A DNA stretch of 64,000 bases. It comes from Hoeflea ulvae (GTDB lineage Bacteria; Pseudomonadota; Alphaproteobacteria; Rhizobiales; Rhizobiaceae). A program made the translations under genes and the position numbers. Below are positions 35,160 to 44,995 of the stretch, one piece after another; positions within the stretch are counted from its first letter, which is position 1; every line of letters starts with the position of its first letter. Below the pieces are notes generated by a model. It worked only from the letters and a program-made list of their open reading frames with translations, was not told the origin of the DNA and made no database searches. The stretch is taken from positions 4,917,815 through 4,981,814 of the forward strand of contig NZ_JAOVZQ010000001.1 in assembly GCF_026619435.1 (NCBI RefSeq). The letters are read 5' to 3'.

Positions 35160-37738
35160 CACATCACCCTCGGCATCAGTCCGATGGTCAATCCGGCGAC
35201 CACCACCGTCAGACAGACAAAGTGCCAGTACAACGTCACGTTCCACAGATCGGCGTCATGCTCGGGCGTCACCTTGCCAAACACAGCACCCGCCAGGCAG
35301 TAGCACTGCATGATCACCCCGCCGCCGGTGTGGACAATGGTCCAGATCATCACCGCCCAGACGATCGCCGGATAGACATGCCTGGTCGGATCCAGATCCG
35401 CATTGGCAACAGAGAGATAGAACAATCCGCTTCCCGCGATCGCCAGCAGCGGCGCAGCCACAAGCAGTGTCCGAGTGGTCGCCACCTTGCCTTGGTGGTT
35501 GACGATGCGCGCGCGATAGATCGAAGCCCAGGACGCCACCAGTGCGGCGACACCCAGCGCAAGATAGCTCAGCATGGCGTGCTCGGTTCCCGCCGGCGGG
35601 AAATCCGGCTTGGCCGTCCAGTAGAAGACGAACCCGAACACCAGGCTGGCAAATGCCGTCGCATCGCCAAGCATGGTAATCCAGACGCCCCACCAGCCGA
35701 CGGAGGCCGGGCCGGAAGCGTAGACCGGGAGCTTGAGCGACAGGCCGGCGTCACGCACGTCCTTGCCTTTCTCGGGAATCTGCGAGGTCGCCGTCCACAG
35801 CCAGTAGATCACGCTGGCAATCGCCACACCGCCGCAGAAGATGGCCGGCGGGTACCAGTGAAAGGTCGGAAAGATGAACGCCCCGCCGGTAAACACCGCC
35901 GCCACAATGGTGATCCAGGTCGGTCCGGTCACCCGCAGGCACTGGATCGGCTTTGCATCGAGAACGGTGGTCACCAGCGTCTCGCGTTTCAGCTCCGGCG
36001 CATCGGGCAGATAGAACCGCCCCTCGTCCATCCGCTCGACCAGGTTCTCCTGCTCCCAGAGCGGGTAGCGGCTGGTGATATAGGGAACCGAGCGCACGCC
36101 CCAGTTTTCCTCGGGCACGTCGTGCGACCATTCCAGGGTCCCCGCGTTCCACGGGTTGCGCGGCGCAAATGGCTGCCTGCCGCGCGGGCGCAGCAGATCG
36201 ATGGCGAACACCACGAAGCCTGCAGCGACAATGAAGGCGCCCACCGAGGAAATCAGGTTGAGTAGATCCCATCCCATAACCGATGGATAGGTATAGACCC
36301 GGCGCGGCATCCCCATCAGGCCGGTGAGATGCATCGGCAGGAAGGTCACGTTGAAGCCGACGAACAACAGCCAGAACACGATCCGCCCGGCCCGCTTCGA
36401 CAGTGTTTTCTTGGTGATGAACGGGAAGAAATAATAGACCCCCGCCATCAGCGGAAACACCATCCCGCCAAACAGCGTGTAATGCAGGTGGGCGACAACG
36501 AAATAGGTGTCATGCGCCTGCCAGTCGAACGGCGCCAGCGCCACCATTACGCCTGTCAGGCCACCGGCGGTGAAGATCGCCAACGCGCCGGAGATGAACA
36601 GCATCGGCAGGCTCATCTTCACCCGCCCGACCATCAGCGTCGCCACGAAGGCGAAGAGCTGGATGCCCGTCGGGATAACCACCGCCTCTGACGCCGCCGA
36701 GAAGAAGCCGAGCGACATCGAAGGCAGGCCGGTGGTGAACATGTGATGCACCCACAGACCAAACGACAGGAACCCGGTGCCCACAGCCGACAACACGATC
36801 CACGAATAGCCGACGATCGGCCGTTGTGCCGCGGTCGGCACCACCATCGCGGCAATGGCAATCGAGGGCAAAAAGATGATGTAGACTTCCGGGTGGCCGA
36901 AGATCCAGAACAGATGCTGCCACAGCATCGGATCGCCGCCGCGCTCGGGATCGAAGAACGGCCAGTCGAAACTCCGCTGCAATTCGAACAGGAAATCGCC
37001 GGCGATCAGTGGCGGAAATGCAAACAGGATCATGCCGCCCACGACCAGCACGTACCAGGCGTAAAGCGGCATCAGGTTGATGCGCATGCCTGGTGGCCGG
37101 CATTTCAGAACACCCACGATCAGCTCCACCGCAGCCGCGATGGAGGCCACCTCGATGAATGACAGCCCCAGCAGCCAGATGTCGGAGCCCATCCCCTCGG
37201 CCTCGGTGGCAAGCGGCGGATACATGAACCAGCCGCTGTTGGGTGCGACCCCGAACAGGACCGAGCTCATAACGAAGATACCGCCGATGAGGAAGCACCA
37301 GAAACCATAGGCCGACAGCCGCGGGAACGGCATGTCCCGCGCCCCGAGAAAGCCCGGCAGCAGCAGGATCGAGATGGCCTCGAACATCGGCACGGCAAAG
37401 AGGAACATCATGGCCGAGCCATGCATGGTGAAAAACTGGTTGAAGCGGTCGGCCGACAGGAAATCATTGTCCGGCACGGCAAGCTGCACCCGGATCAGCA
37501 GGCCGAGCACGCCGGCGCACATCATGAAGAAGAAGGCGCTGAGCGCGTACCACTTTCCGATCTCGGAATTGTTGACCGCCGTACAGTAGCGGAACCCTTT
37601 CGGCGTCTTCCAGGTCTCGCGCAACTGCTCCGCACCGCGGTCCCGGGCCTCCTTGTCCACCGGCGCGGCCAGCATCTCCTCGGTGGGCGGGTAGACAGTG
37701 TCCGGGTGCGGCCCGGTGCCGGCCAGATTGCTCGCCAT
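35159..37738 (-). CDS. Cytochrome c oxidase subunit I+III fusion, atypical
   Basis: The protein has 859 residues. Subunit I: haem a ligands His106 (FTMHGSAMM) and His419; haem a3 ligand His417 (VVAHLHY); CuB ligands His282 (IFGHPEVY) with Tyr286 for the cross-link, and His331-His332 (HHMFTTGLP); D-channel Glu284. The D-channel entry Asp135 is kept (GARDMPFPR), but the usual Asn-Asn after it is Ser-Ala. The K-channel lysine in PTGIK is Gln360 (IPTGIQ). Residues from about 650 form subunit III helices. It reduces O2 to water with proton translocation of unknown efficiency. The start is ATG 37738; a GTG at 37744 overlapping the coxB stop is also possible. Confidence 0.9.
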   Translation of the reverse strand: MASNLAGTGPHPDTVYPPTEEMLAAPVDKEARDRGAEQLRETWKTPKGFRYCTAVNNSEIGKWYALSAFFFMMCAGVLGLLIRVQLAVPDNDFLSADRFNQFFTMHGSAMMFLFAVPMFEAISILLLPGFLGARDMPFPRLSAYGFWCFLIGGIFVMSSVLFGVAPNSGWFMYPPLATEAEGMGSDIWLLGLSFIEVASIAAAVELIVGVLKCRPPGMRINLMPLYAWYVLVVGGMILFAFPPLIAGDFLFELQRSFDWPFFDPERGGDPMLWQHLFWIFGHPEVYIIFLPSIAIAAMVVPTAAQRPIVGYSWIVLSAVGTGFLSFGLWVHHMFTTGLPSMSLGFFSAASEAVVIPTGIQLFAFVATLMVGRVKMSLPMLFISGALAIFTAGGLTGVMVALAPFDWQAHDTYFVVAHLHYTLFGGMVFPLMAGVYYFFPFITKKTLSKRAGRIVFWLLFVGFNVTFLPMHLTGLMGMPRRVYTYPSVMGWDLLNLISSVGAFIVAAGFVVFAIDLLRPRGRQPFAPRNPWNAGTLEWSHDVPEENWGVRSVPYITSRYPLWEQENLVERMDEGRFYLPDAPELKRETLVTTVLDAKPIQCLRVTGPTWITIVAAVFTGGAFIFPTFHWYPPAIFCGGVAIASVIYWLWTATSQIPEKGKDVRDAGLSLKLPVYASGPASVGWWGVWITMLGDATAFASLVFGFVFYWTAKPDFPPAGTEHAMLSYLALGVAALVASWASIYRARIVNHQGKVATTRTLLVAAPLLAIAGSGLFYLSVANADLDPTRHVYPAIVWAVMIWTIVHTGGGVIMQCYCLAGAVFGKVTPEHDADLWNVTLYWHFVCLTVVVAGLTIGLMPRVM

Positions 37739-37740
37739 GA

Positions 37741-38727
37741 TCACTTCAACCCCTCAAGATAGGCACTCAACGCTGAGAGCTTGTCCTCGGACAGGTGGAG
37801 GAAAGGCGGCATCTTCACCCCCGGCTTGATGATCTTGGTATGGCGGACCCACTCGCCAAAGGATTCGCTGTCCGTCGGCAGTATCCCGGCGCCCAGCGAC
37901 AGCCGGCCGCCGACATGGGTAAGGTCGGGACCGGTCCGTCCTCCGGCCTCCGTTCCGCGCACCGCATGGCACGCGCCGCAGCCTTCCTCGAAAAAGATGT
38001 CTTCGCCCCGCCGCGCCAGATAGGTCGACGGCGGCACCGCGTCCTGCCGCTCCTTCTCCAGCCAGGCCGCAAATTCGTCCTGCTCAAGAACCACGGCCTG
38101 GAATGACATCAGCGCATGGGCTTCGCCGCAAAATTCGGCGCACTGGCCGCGATAGACGCCCACCCTGGTCGGCTCCACCGCAAGCCGGGTCTGGCGCCCC
38201 GGGAACATGTCCATCTTCCCCGCCAGCGCCGGGATCCAGAACGAATGGATGACCTTGTCGGCACCGAGCTTGATCTCGGTACGATGATTGGCCGGCAGGC
38301 GTATCTCGTTGGCGGCCACGATCGGCGCCGCCCCCGGCTCGGGGATATATTCAACCCGCCACCACCATTGTTCGCCCGTGACCCGAACCTCGACGCCGGT
38401 GCCCTCCAGCCGCTGGTCGGGCATGATCGACAGCGCGTAATAGAGCAGCCCCGACAGCAAAAGGACCGGAAACACGATGCCACCGCCAATGACCAGCGTT
38501 TCCGCCAGCCGCCGCGACAGCGAGCGAGGCTCGATGCGGGTCACGTAGAAGAACAGGCCGTTGATCGCCAGCCACAGCACGACAGCGCCGATCAGCAGAA
38601 CCCAGAACAGATCGGCCAGCACGCTGGCATCCTTGCCTGCGGGATCGAGAGCCGATTGCGACCCCGTGCACCCCGCAAGCAATAGCAGCGACAGGACTGA
38701 CGGAAGAAGCGCCCCGCTGCTGCGCAC
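37741..38727 (-). CDS. Cytochrome c oxidase subunit II with fused cytochrome c domain (lipoprotein)
   Basis: The 328-residue protein has a lipoprotein signal peptide (SVLSLLLLAGC, lipobox LAGC), then two transmembrane helices. The CuA domain carries HSFWIPALAGK and CAEFCGEAHALM (both Cys, Glu carbonyl, His and Met ligands present). A C-terminal cytochrome c domain has CGACH. This is the caa3-type layout: the fused haem takes electrons and hands them to CuA. The GTG at 38727, one base past the dehydrogenase stop and after GAAGG, gives the clean signal peptide; the frame upstream is dehydrogenase sequence in another frame. Confidence 0.9.
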   Translation of the reverse strand: MRSSGALLPSVLSLLLLAGCTGSQSALDPAGKDASVLADLFWVLLIGAVVLWLAINGLFFYVTRIEPRSLSRRLAETLVIGGGIVFPVLLLSGLLYYALSIMPDQRLEGTGVEVRVTGEQWWWRVEYIPEPGAAPIVAANEIRLPANHRTEIKLGADKVIHSFWIPALAGKMDMFPGRQTRLAVEPTRVGVYRGQCAEFCGEAHALMSFQAVVLEQDEFAAWLEKERQDAVPPSTYLARRGEDIFFEEGCGACHAVRGTEAGGRTGPDLTHVGGRLSLGAGILPTDSESFGEWVRHTKIIKPGVKMPPFLHLSEDKLSALSAYLEGLK

Positions 38728-38728
38728 G

Positions 38729-41287
38729 TCACTGACCTTCGGGCAGCGCGTAGGCGATGACGTGATCTCCGATCTTGGTTTCCATGAAGTGATGGCCACC
38801 CGGCGCAATGACGATATACTGGCGGCCATCCACCTCATAGGTCATCGGCGTCGTCTGGCCGCCGGCCGGCAAGACGGTCTGCCACACCACTTCGCCGGTC
38901 TCGATATCGATGGCACGCAGCAGATCATCGGTTGCCGCGGCAATGAAGATCAGCCCGCCGGCGGTGACCAGCGGCCCGCCATTATTGGGTGTCCCGATCT
39001 TGAGCGGCAGCATCGACGGGATCCCGAAGGGGCCATTGTTGCGCGCCGTGCCGATCGGCTGGTCCCACAGGGTCTCGCCGGTCTTCAGGTCAATCGCCGT
39101 GATGCCACCATAGGGGGGCTGCTTGCACAACAGACCGGTGGGCATGCGCCAGCCTGCATTGACCGCGATCGCATAGGGCGATCCGGCCTGGGCGCCGGCC
39201 TCACCGCCACCGCCTTCGCCACCCTCGTTGATCGGCTTGATGCCCTGTTCGTCAGCCTCTTCACGCGGGATCAGCTGGTTGTAGTTGGGCATGTCGTTGT
39301 AATTGGCGATGATGATGCCGCGCTCGACATCGACGGCGATGCCGCCCCAGTCCGATCCGCCATTGTAGCCCGGATACTGGATCCAGCGCCGGTCAGCGGT
39401 CGGCGGCGTGTATTCGCCGTCATAGGCCGCGCGGTGAAACTGGATCCGGCACCAGAGCTGGTCCAGAGGGCTCATGCCCCACATGTCCCTTTCCGTCAGC
39501 GGAGGCTTGTTGAGCGCCGCATAGCTGGAATAGGGCTGGGTCGGAGACAGGTTTTCAGGCTCGACGCCACCCGTGGGCACCTCGCGCTCTTCCACCGGGA
39601 ACAGCGGCTCGCCCGTCTCCCGGTTCAACACATAGATCTGTCCCTGCTTGCTGGGCAGAATCAGTGCCGGAACCGATCCATCCTCGACGGGAAAATCGAT
39701 CAGCGTCGGCTGCGATCCGAGGTCATAGTCCCAGACGTCGTAATGCACCGTCTGGAAGTTCCACGCCACCTCGCCGGTGGCCACATCCAGAGCGACCAGC
39801 GCTGTCGAATATTCATTCTCCGCTTCGGAGCGATTGGCGCCGTAATAGTCGACCGAGGAATTGCCCATCGGCAGATAGACCAGTCCCAGCTCTTCGTCAC
39901 CGGCCGCAAGGGTCCACATGTTGGGCGTGCCGCGTGTATAGGCCTCGCCTTCCGGCGGCAGTCCCTTGAGGTCGGGCTTACCCATGTCCCAGGCCCAGGC
40001 CAGCTCGCCTGTCACTGCATCATAGCCCCGGATCACACCGGAGGGGGCGTCTTCGGCCTGCCCGTCCTTGACCTGCGCGCCGGTTACAGCGATGCCGCGC
40101 ACGATGGTCGGCGGACCGGAGACGGCATACCATCCCGGCACGGTTTCACCGATGCCGTCATTCAGATCGACAATGCCGTTCTGGCCAAAATCGCTGCAGA
40201 GCTGGCCGGTGGCGGCGTCGACTGCGATCATCCGCGCATCCAGCGTGGTCTCGATCACCCGCGCGGCGCAGAGCGCGTCGGGCTCCGCCGCCTCATCACG
40301 GTAATAGGCCACACCCCGGCAGGTCGCGCCATAGGGGATGGCGTCATCCGACACCACCGGATCATAGCGCCATTCTTCCTTGCCGGTGCCGGCATCAATC
40401 GAGATCATGATGTTCTTGGCGGTGCAGACAAACAGGCTGTCGCCGACCTTGAGGGGCGTGTTCTCAGGCGAATATTTGCCTTCGGCACCCTCGGAGGGCA
40501 TGTCGCCTGTGCGGAATTGCCAGACCTGCTCGAGATCCGCCACATTGTCGCGGTTGATCTGGCTCAGCGGCGAATAGCGGCGGCCCTCATAGGTGCCGCC
40601 ATAGGCCGGCCAGTCCGTCCCGGCTTCAAGCACTTGCGGCGGACGCAGCGGCATGTTCTCGCCCGCCTGCCCCTCGCCCAAAGCGGCTTCGGAACCTGCA
40701 GCATCTGCAGGTTCCCCGGTGGTTTCTGCGCCATCAACCGCGCCAGGAGTGGTCTGACCCGGTCCTCCAATCTGCTCGTCCTGCTGCTGGGCCTTGGCGC
40801 CGTCCGTCACAATCCCCGACATCGCGAGGGCGCCCGCCAGCATCAACAGAGCGGTTCGGCCACGATGCGAGCCATATCTGCCGGAAGCGGGCCGCGCTGA
40901 GAACGCGGGAATCGTCAGGGCGACGAGAACAAGAATAACCGTGGGAGCCACGACCCGGGGAACCAGCGGCCAGAGTTCGAAGCCGACTTCCCAAACCGCC
41001 CAGATCAGCGTTCCGATCCAGATCAGGAAATAGACACCGACACCGAGAATCTTGCGCCGGAACAGCAGGTAACCGCTGATGATAAGACCGGCGCCTGCAA
41101 TCGCGTAATACCAGGACCCGCCCAGCGACATCAGCCAGACCCCGCCTGCGCCAATCACCAGTCCGAGCAGAAGAACAATCAAACCTATGGCTGAAGTGTA
41201 TATTGAACCAAGGGAGGTCGCCGACCCCCTCGAATCCGAATGAGTTTCGAACTGCTGGTGGCCGGTGACGGATTCGCCCGTGGTCAT
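38729..41287 (-). CDS. Membrane-bound PQQ-dependent dehydrogenase (glucose/quinate type)
   Basis: This 852-residue quinoprotein has an N-terminal anchor with about five helices (residues 28-165). A periplasmic eight-bladed propeller follows, opening LEAGTDWPAYGGTYEGRRYSPL (Trp-motif start). Characteristic segments include WRYDPVV, TCRGVAYY, RVIETTLDARMIAVDAATGQ and DVPSGV-like loops. The membrane-bound glucose/quinate/shikimate dehydrogenases have this same build and feed ubiquinone. Residues 166-205 are an unusual low-complexity Gln/Gly/Ala/Glu linker. GGGGAGATC precedes the ATG. As first gene of the oxidase operon it may supply electrons to the downstream cytochromes. The substrate is not deducible. 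Confidence 0.88.
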   Translation of the reverse strand: MTTGESVTGHQQFETHSDSRGSATSLGSIYTSAIGLIVLLLGLVIGAGGVWLMSLGGSWYYAIAGAGLIISGYLLFRRKILGVGVYFLIWIGTLIWAVWEVGFELWPLVPRVVAPTVILVLVALTIPAFSARPASGRYGSHRGRTALLMLAGALAMSGIVTDGAKAQQQDEQIGGPGQTTPGAVDGAETTGEPADAAGSEAALGEGQAGENMPLRPPQVLEAGTDWPAYGGTYEGRRYSPLSQINRDNVADLEQVWQFRTGDMPSEGAEGKYSPENTPLKVGDSLFVCTAKNIMISIDAGTGKEEWRYDPVVSDDAIPYGATCRGVAYYRDEAAEPDALCAARVIETTLDARMIAVDAATGQLCSDFGQNGIVDLNDGIGETVPGWYAVSGPPTIVRGIAVTGAQVKDGQAEDAPSGVIRGYDAVTGELAWAWDMGKPDLKGLPPEGEAYTRGTPNMWTLAAGDEELGLVYLPMGNSSVDYYGANRSEAENEYSTALVALDVATGEVAWNFQTVHYDVWDYDLGSQPTLIDFPVEDGSVPALILPSKQGQIYVLNRETGEPLFPVEEREVPTGGVEPENLSPTQPYSSYAALNKPPLTERDMWGMSPLDQLWCRIQFHRAAYDGEYTPPTADRRWIQYPGYNGGSDWGGIAVDVERGIIIANYNDMPNYNQLIPREEADEQGIKPINEGGEGGGGEAGAQAGSPYAIAVNAGWRMPTGLLCKQPPYGGITAIDLKTGETLWDQPIGTARNNGPFGIPSMLPLKIGTPNNGGPLVTAGGLIFIAAATDDLLRAIDIETGEVVWQTVLPAGGQTTPMTYEVDGRQYIVIAPGGHHFMETKIGDHVIAYALPEGQ

Positions 41288-41469
41288 GATGATCTCCCCG
41301 ATTCCAAGTCAGGTATTCCAACGCGGAAAGCTGCCAAAGGTTCCAGGGAAGCTGAATTTTGCGAATTTCCGGTCTCGAAATGGCGGCAATCAGGCCGCCG
41401 GTCGGAGTTTGGAGATGCTGAAGATCAGGGGCAGGCGCGTCGCCCGAATCCGGTGCGACGCGCCGTGCT

Positions 41470-42993
41470 TCAGTGCTTTCTGGCGGGCCGCACCCTGACG
41501 CAGAGCCTTGGCTTGCCCGGGAGCTCGATGCCGAAGGCCGCGTCGGCCTTGCCTCCAACGGTGCGCTCGGCATGCTTGATGGCGACCGGCACCGGGGCGG
41601 TAACGCGTTTGGCCGGGGTGATCGTCATGTTCCAGGTGTCGATCACATCGACCTCCCAGTCGCCATCCTCGACCGGCAGGCCGAGCGACCAGATGACGGG
41701 GCGATGTTCACCGAAATAGATATAGGTAACGTCCCCGTCGCGGGCCGTGCCCAGGCTGCGCCAGGCCTTCAGCCCGTCAACTTCCTCGGCCGGGGTCAGC
41801 CCATGGGTCGCGTCCTCTTCGACGATTTTCCGCAAAAACGCGATCCGCTCGGCGCTTTGACCGCGCAACTCCCCGCCCTTGGCCCACCACAGCAGATCCT
41901 GCGGGTGGCTGTAGGTCTCGCCGTGACCGGCATAGCCGCCCTTCATCACCGTCATCCAGAAGCGGTCAACCATGGTCTCGGCGGTGATGCTGCCCCAGCA
42001 CTGGATGATGTCGCCTTCGTAGTGCATCTCGTCATTGACGATCGGCTTGCCGTAGTCCGCGCGCCATTGTGCCGTCCGCGCGGTTTCGAAATGCTGGATC
42101 GACACATGATCGACCCAGGGCTTGCGGTGATCATAGAGCATGGCCGGATTGCCTTGGTGAATCGACTTGGGATGGCGCAGCGGATCGCCCTCCTCGATGA
42201 TCGAGAAGAACCGGTCCCAGCGCCCCATCGGCTTGATGTCGAGCATGAAATCATATTCGTTTGCCAGCGACCACCAGACATTCCGGTAGGCCGCGATCCG
42301 CGCCACCAGGTAGCGCAAATACCGGTAATCCTGCTCTTCGCTCCAGGCGCAGTGACCCCAGCGGTCATAGGGGTGGAAGATGATCACATCAGCTTCGATT
42401 CCCATCTCGCCCAGTCTGGCGATCTGGTTTTCGAAATGCCGGAAGGCCTCGAAATTCGGCTTGTCGGGATCGTATTTGCCGTTGGCGTCCAGCTCATAGA
42501 CATGGTGCAGCGGCTCGTTCTCGTTATAGGGATAGTGCTTGGGAAACACGCACATGCGCATCTTGTTGAAGGCGCCGCACTCGAGCGATTTCAAGGTCTG
42601 TTCCTGCAGCTCCAGCGGCTGATGGGTCCAGGCGTAGCAGGTGGTGGTGAAAGGCTTGAACGGTGTGCCGTCGGCATGGCCGAAGTGGAACCGGTTGCGC
42701 ACGCTGACCGGGCCATGCACGCCATCGCGTGGTCCGGTGACTTCAAAACTGGCGGTCTGGCCATCCAGCGCCGCGGTCTCGGATTGTGTGCGCAGCGACC
42801 ATGTCCCGGGCCGGTCCGGGCAGAAGCGAACCTTGAAGCTTCCCTCGCCATCATAGAAGCCGGGGACCCGGATGTGACGGTTGTCCTGCGAGAACACACC
42901 CCAGAATTCCGTGTCGAGATAGGGATTGCCGGAAATGCCGGTCTTGATCTCGTGTTCGATCACGTCCCATTGAGCGGTTGTTGCGTCGGTCAT
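41470..42993 (-). CDS. DUF5060/DUF4038-type glycoside hydrolase
   Basis: The 507-residue cytoplasmic protein has three parts. The DUF5060 beta-sandwich (VRFCPDRPGTWSLRTQSE, about 50-75) is followed by a DUF4038-like (beta/alpha)8 barrel (GHADGTPFKPFTTTCYAW, then FNKMRMCVFPKHYPYNENEP). A DUF5605-like C-terminal sandwich closes it. Candidate catalytic glutamates are in SLANEYDFM and VNDEMHYEGD. Related families include apiosidase-like GH140 enzymes and other plant-polysaccharide glycosidases. It overlaps the ATPase gene by four bases and has no signal peptide. It therefore probably cleaves an imported oligosaccharide inside the cell. Confidence 0.82.
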   Translation of the reverse strand: MTDATTAQWDVIEHEIKTGISGNPYLDTEFWGVFSQDNRHIRVPGFYDGEGSFKVRFCPDRPGTWSLRTQSETAALDGQTASFEVTGPRDGVHGPVSVRNRFHFGHADGTPFKPFTTTCYAWTHQPLELQEQTLKSLECGAFNKMRMCVFPKHYPYNENEPLHHVYELDANGKYDPDKPNFEAFRHFENQIARLGEMGIEADVIIFHPYDRWGHCAWSEEQDYRYLRYLVARIAAYRNVWWSLANEYDFMLDIKPMGRWDRFFSIIEEGDPLRHPKSIHQGNPAMLYDHRKPWVDHVSIQHFETARTAQWRADYGKPIVNDEMHYEGDIIQCWGSITAETMVDRFWMTVMKGGYAGHGETYSHPQDLLWWAKGGELRGQSAERIAFLRKIVEEDATHGLTPAEEVDGLKAWRSLGTARDGDVTYIYFGEHRPVIWSLGLPVEDGDWEVDVIDTWNMTITPAKRVTAPVPVAIKHAERTVGGKADAAFGIELPGKPRLCVRVRPARKH

Positions 42994-44090
42994 GCCTTGT
43001 GTCCCTCGTCTTGGTTGAAGCCGGCCTCAAGCCGTGCTTCGGTTTCTGCATCAAAGAAATGGGCCGCCGGTGTCCTGAACGACAGCCGGATATGATCGCC
43101 GGGCTTCATGTCGAGCCGTGCGTCGAGAACGCAGGTGACCTCCTGCCCGGCAATTTCCACCAGCACATGGGTGTCGGCGCCGGTCGGCTCGATCACCTTG
43201 ACCGTGGCCGCTGTGCCGTCTTCAGGATCCAGCGAAATATCCTGCGGGCGCACGCCCAGCACGATGCCGCCATCATCGCCGACCTCGGGACGGCGTGCCA
43301 GCGCCACCCTTTCGCCATTGCTCAGCACCAGCGTCGCGCTGCCATCCGCGGCAAGCTTGCCGGGCAGGAAATTCATGGCGGGAGAGCCGAGGAAGCCGGC
43401 GACGAACATGTTTTTCGGATAATCGAACAATTCCATCGGCGTGCCGATCTGTTCGACATTACCCGACCGCAGCACCACGATCCGGTCCGCCATGGTCATC
43501 GCCTCGATCTGGTCGTGGGTGACATAGACGATGGTGGAGCCCAGCCGCTGGTGCAGCGCCTTGATCTCGGCGCGCATCTTGACCCGCAGATTGGCATCCA
43601 GGTTGGAGAGCGGCTCGTCGAACAGGAAGACCTGAGGATCACGCACGATGGCGCGGCCCATGGCCACCCGCTGGCGCTGGCCGCCCGAAAGCTGTGACGG
43701 TTTGCGATCGAGAAGCGGTGTCAGCCCCAGGATCTCGGCCGATTCATTGACTTTGGCGGCGATCTCGGCCTTGGGCACCTTGCTCAGTTCAAGCGAGAAC
43801 CCAAGGTTCTGCGCCACCGTCATCTGCGGATAGAGCGCGTAGTTCTGGAACACCATCGCGATATTGCGCTCCTTGGGCGAAAGCGTGTTGACCACCCTGC
43901 CGTCGATCGAAATCGTGCCCGAAGTGACATCCTCGAGCCCGGCGATCATCCGCAACAGCGTGGACTTGCCGCAGCCCGACGGCCCCACCAGGATGATGAA
44001 CTCGCCATCCTTGAAGTCCATGGAAACACCATGCACCACGGGAAACGCGCCGAAACTCTTTCTCAGATCCGCGATTTCTACTGTTGCCAT
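42990..44090 (-). CDS. Sugar ABC transporter ATPase (UgpC/MsmK family)
   Basis: The 366-residue ATPase has Walker A GPSGCGKS (36-43), Q-loop FQNYALYP, signature LSGGQ (134-138), Walker B VFLFDEP (154-160) and switch His in YVTHDQ. A C-terminal MOP/OB regulatory domain (about 240-366) includes VLGVRPQDISL. This build is typical of CUT1 importers for di- and oligosaccharides. It energises the two permeases encoded upstream and overlaps the glycosidase gene by four bases. Confidence 0.93.
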   Translation of the reverse strand: MATVEIADLRKSFGAFPVVHGVSMDFKDGEFIILVGPSGCGKSTLLRMIAGLEDVTSGTISIDGRVVNTLSPKERNIAMVFQNYALYPQMTVAQNLGFSLELSKVPKAEIAAKVNESAEILGLTPLLDRKPSQLSGGQRQRVAMGRAIVRDPQVFLFDEPLSNLDANLRVKMRAEIKALHQRLGSTIVYVTHDQIEAMTMADRIVVLRSGNVEQIGTPMELFDYPKNMFVAGFLGSPAMNFLPGKLAADGSATLVLSNGERVALARRPEVGDDGGIVLGVRPQDISLDPEDGTAATVKVIEPTGADTHVLVEIAGQEVTCVLDARLDMKPGDHIRLSFRTPAAHFFDAETEARLEAGFNQDEGHKA

Positions 44091-44131
44091 TTCTCAAGCC
44101 TTTTTGGTCGTCTCTGGTGGTTTTGCATGGC

Positions 44132-44995
44132 TCAGCCTTTCACCGCGCCCGATGTCAGGCCGCTGACGAAGTAGCGCTGGAAAATCAGGTACACGATTGT
44201 CGCCGGCAGCACCGTCATCACGATGGCCGCATTCAGCTGCCCGTAATTGTTGGAAAACTGGCCCTGGTAGGACATCAGTCCGAGCGGCAGGTTCCACATG
44301 TTCTTGTCCTGCAACAGCACCAGCGCCATGGCGAATTCGTTCCAGGTCGACACAAAATCGAGGATCAGCAGAGCGGACAGCACCGGCAGCGAGACCGGCA
44401 GAAAAATCCGCCGGAAGATGGTGAAATGGCTGGCTCCGTCGATCAGCGCGGCTTCCGTGAGCTCCTTGGGCACCGCCCGGAAGAAGCCGTGCAGGATGAA
44501 CACCTGGTAGGGCACGCCGAAGGCCAGATAGGGCAGGATGATGCCGGGATAGGTGTCGATCAGGCCCATCGAATTGACCAGCGTGAACAGCGGCGCCAGC
44601 ATCACCTGGAACGGGATCATGGCGCCGAACAGCACAAACACCAAGAGCAGCTTGTTCCAGCCCATATTGATCTGCGCCAGCGCATAGGCCGCCATCGCCG
44701 AGATCAGCAGGCCGAGCGGCACCTTGACCACGGTGATGACCGAGCTGTTGACGAATGTCTGGTTGAAATTGCCCTTGGCCCAGGCCACGCTGTAATTGCT
44801 CCACTGCACGTCCGCTGGAAAGGCAAAGGCGGCGGAACTGAAGATCTCGGCTTCTGATTTCAGCGAGGTGAAGGTGATGAACACCACCGGAGCCAGCCAG
44901 ATCAGCGCCACGGCCACCAGCGATATCCACAGCCCGATCAGAACCGGGTCGCGGCGCTTGCGCGGGGTCTCGGTCGAAGACATGTCATCCATCAT
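44132..44995 (-). CDS. Sugar ABC transporter permease (MalG type)
   Basis: This 287-residue membrane protein has six helices. The EAA loop EAALIDGASHFTIFRRIFLP (about 184-203) contacts the ATPase. The start at 44995 overlaps the upstream permease stop by four bases (ATGA); a second ATG is the next codon. The N-terminal tail (SSTETPRKRRDP) is cytoplasmic. It is the second subunit of the CUT1 importer. Confidence 0.92.
   Translation of the reverse strand: MMDDMSSTETPRKRRDPVLIGLWISLVAVALIWLAPVVFITFTSLKSEAEIFSSAAFAFPADVQWSNYSVAWAKGNFNQTFVNSSVITVVKVPLGLLISAMAAYALAQINMGWNKLLLVFVLFGAMIPFQVMLAPLFTLVNSMGLIDTYPGIILPYLAFGVPYQVFILHGFFRAVPKELTEAALIDGASHFTIFRRIFLPVSLPVLSALLILDFVSTWNEFAMALVLLQDKNMWNLPLGLMSYQGQFSNNYGQLNAAIVMTVLPATIVYLIFQRYFVSGLTSGAVKG

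Noticed and set aside
38561..40900. A 779-residue plus-strand open frame opposite the PQQ dehydrogenase
   Set aside because: Composition (Arg/His/Ile-rich) and lack of motifs mark it as a shadow; the opposite strand encodes a complete quinoprotein.
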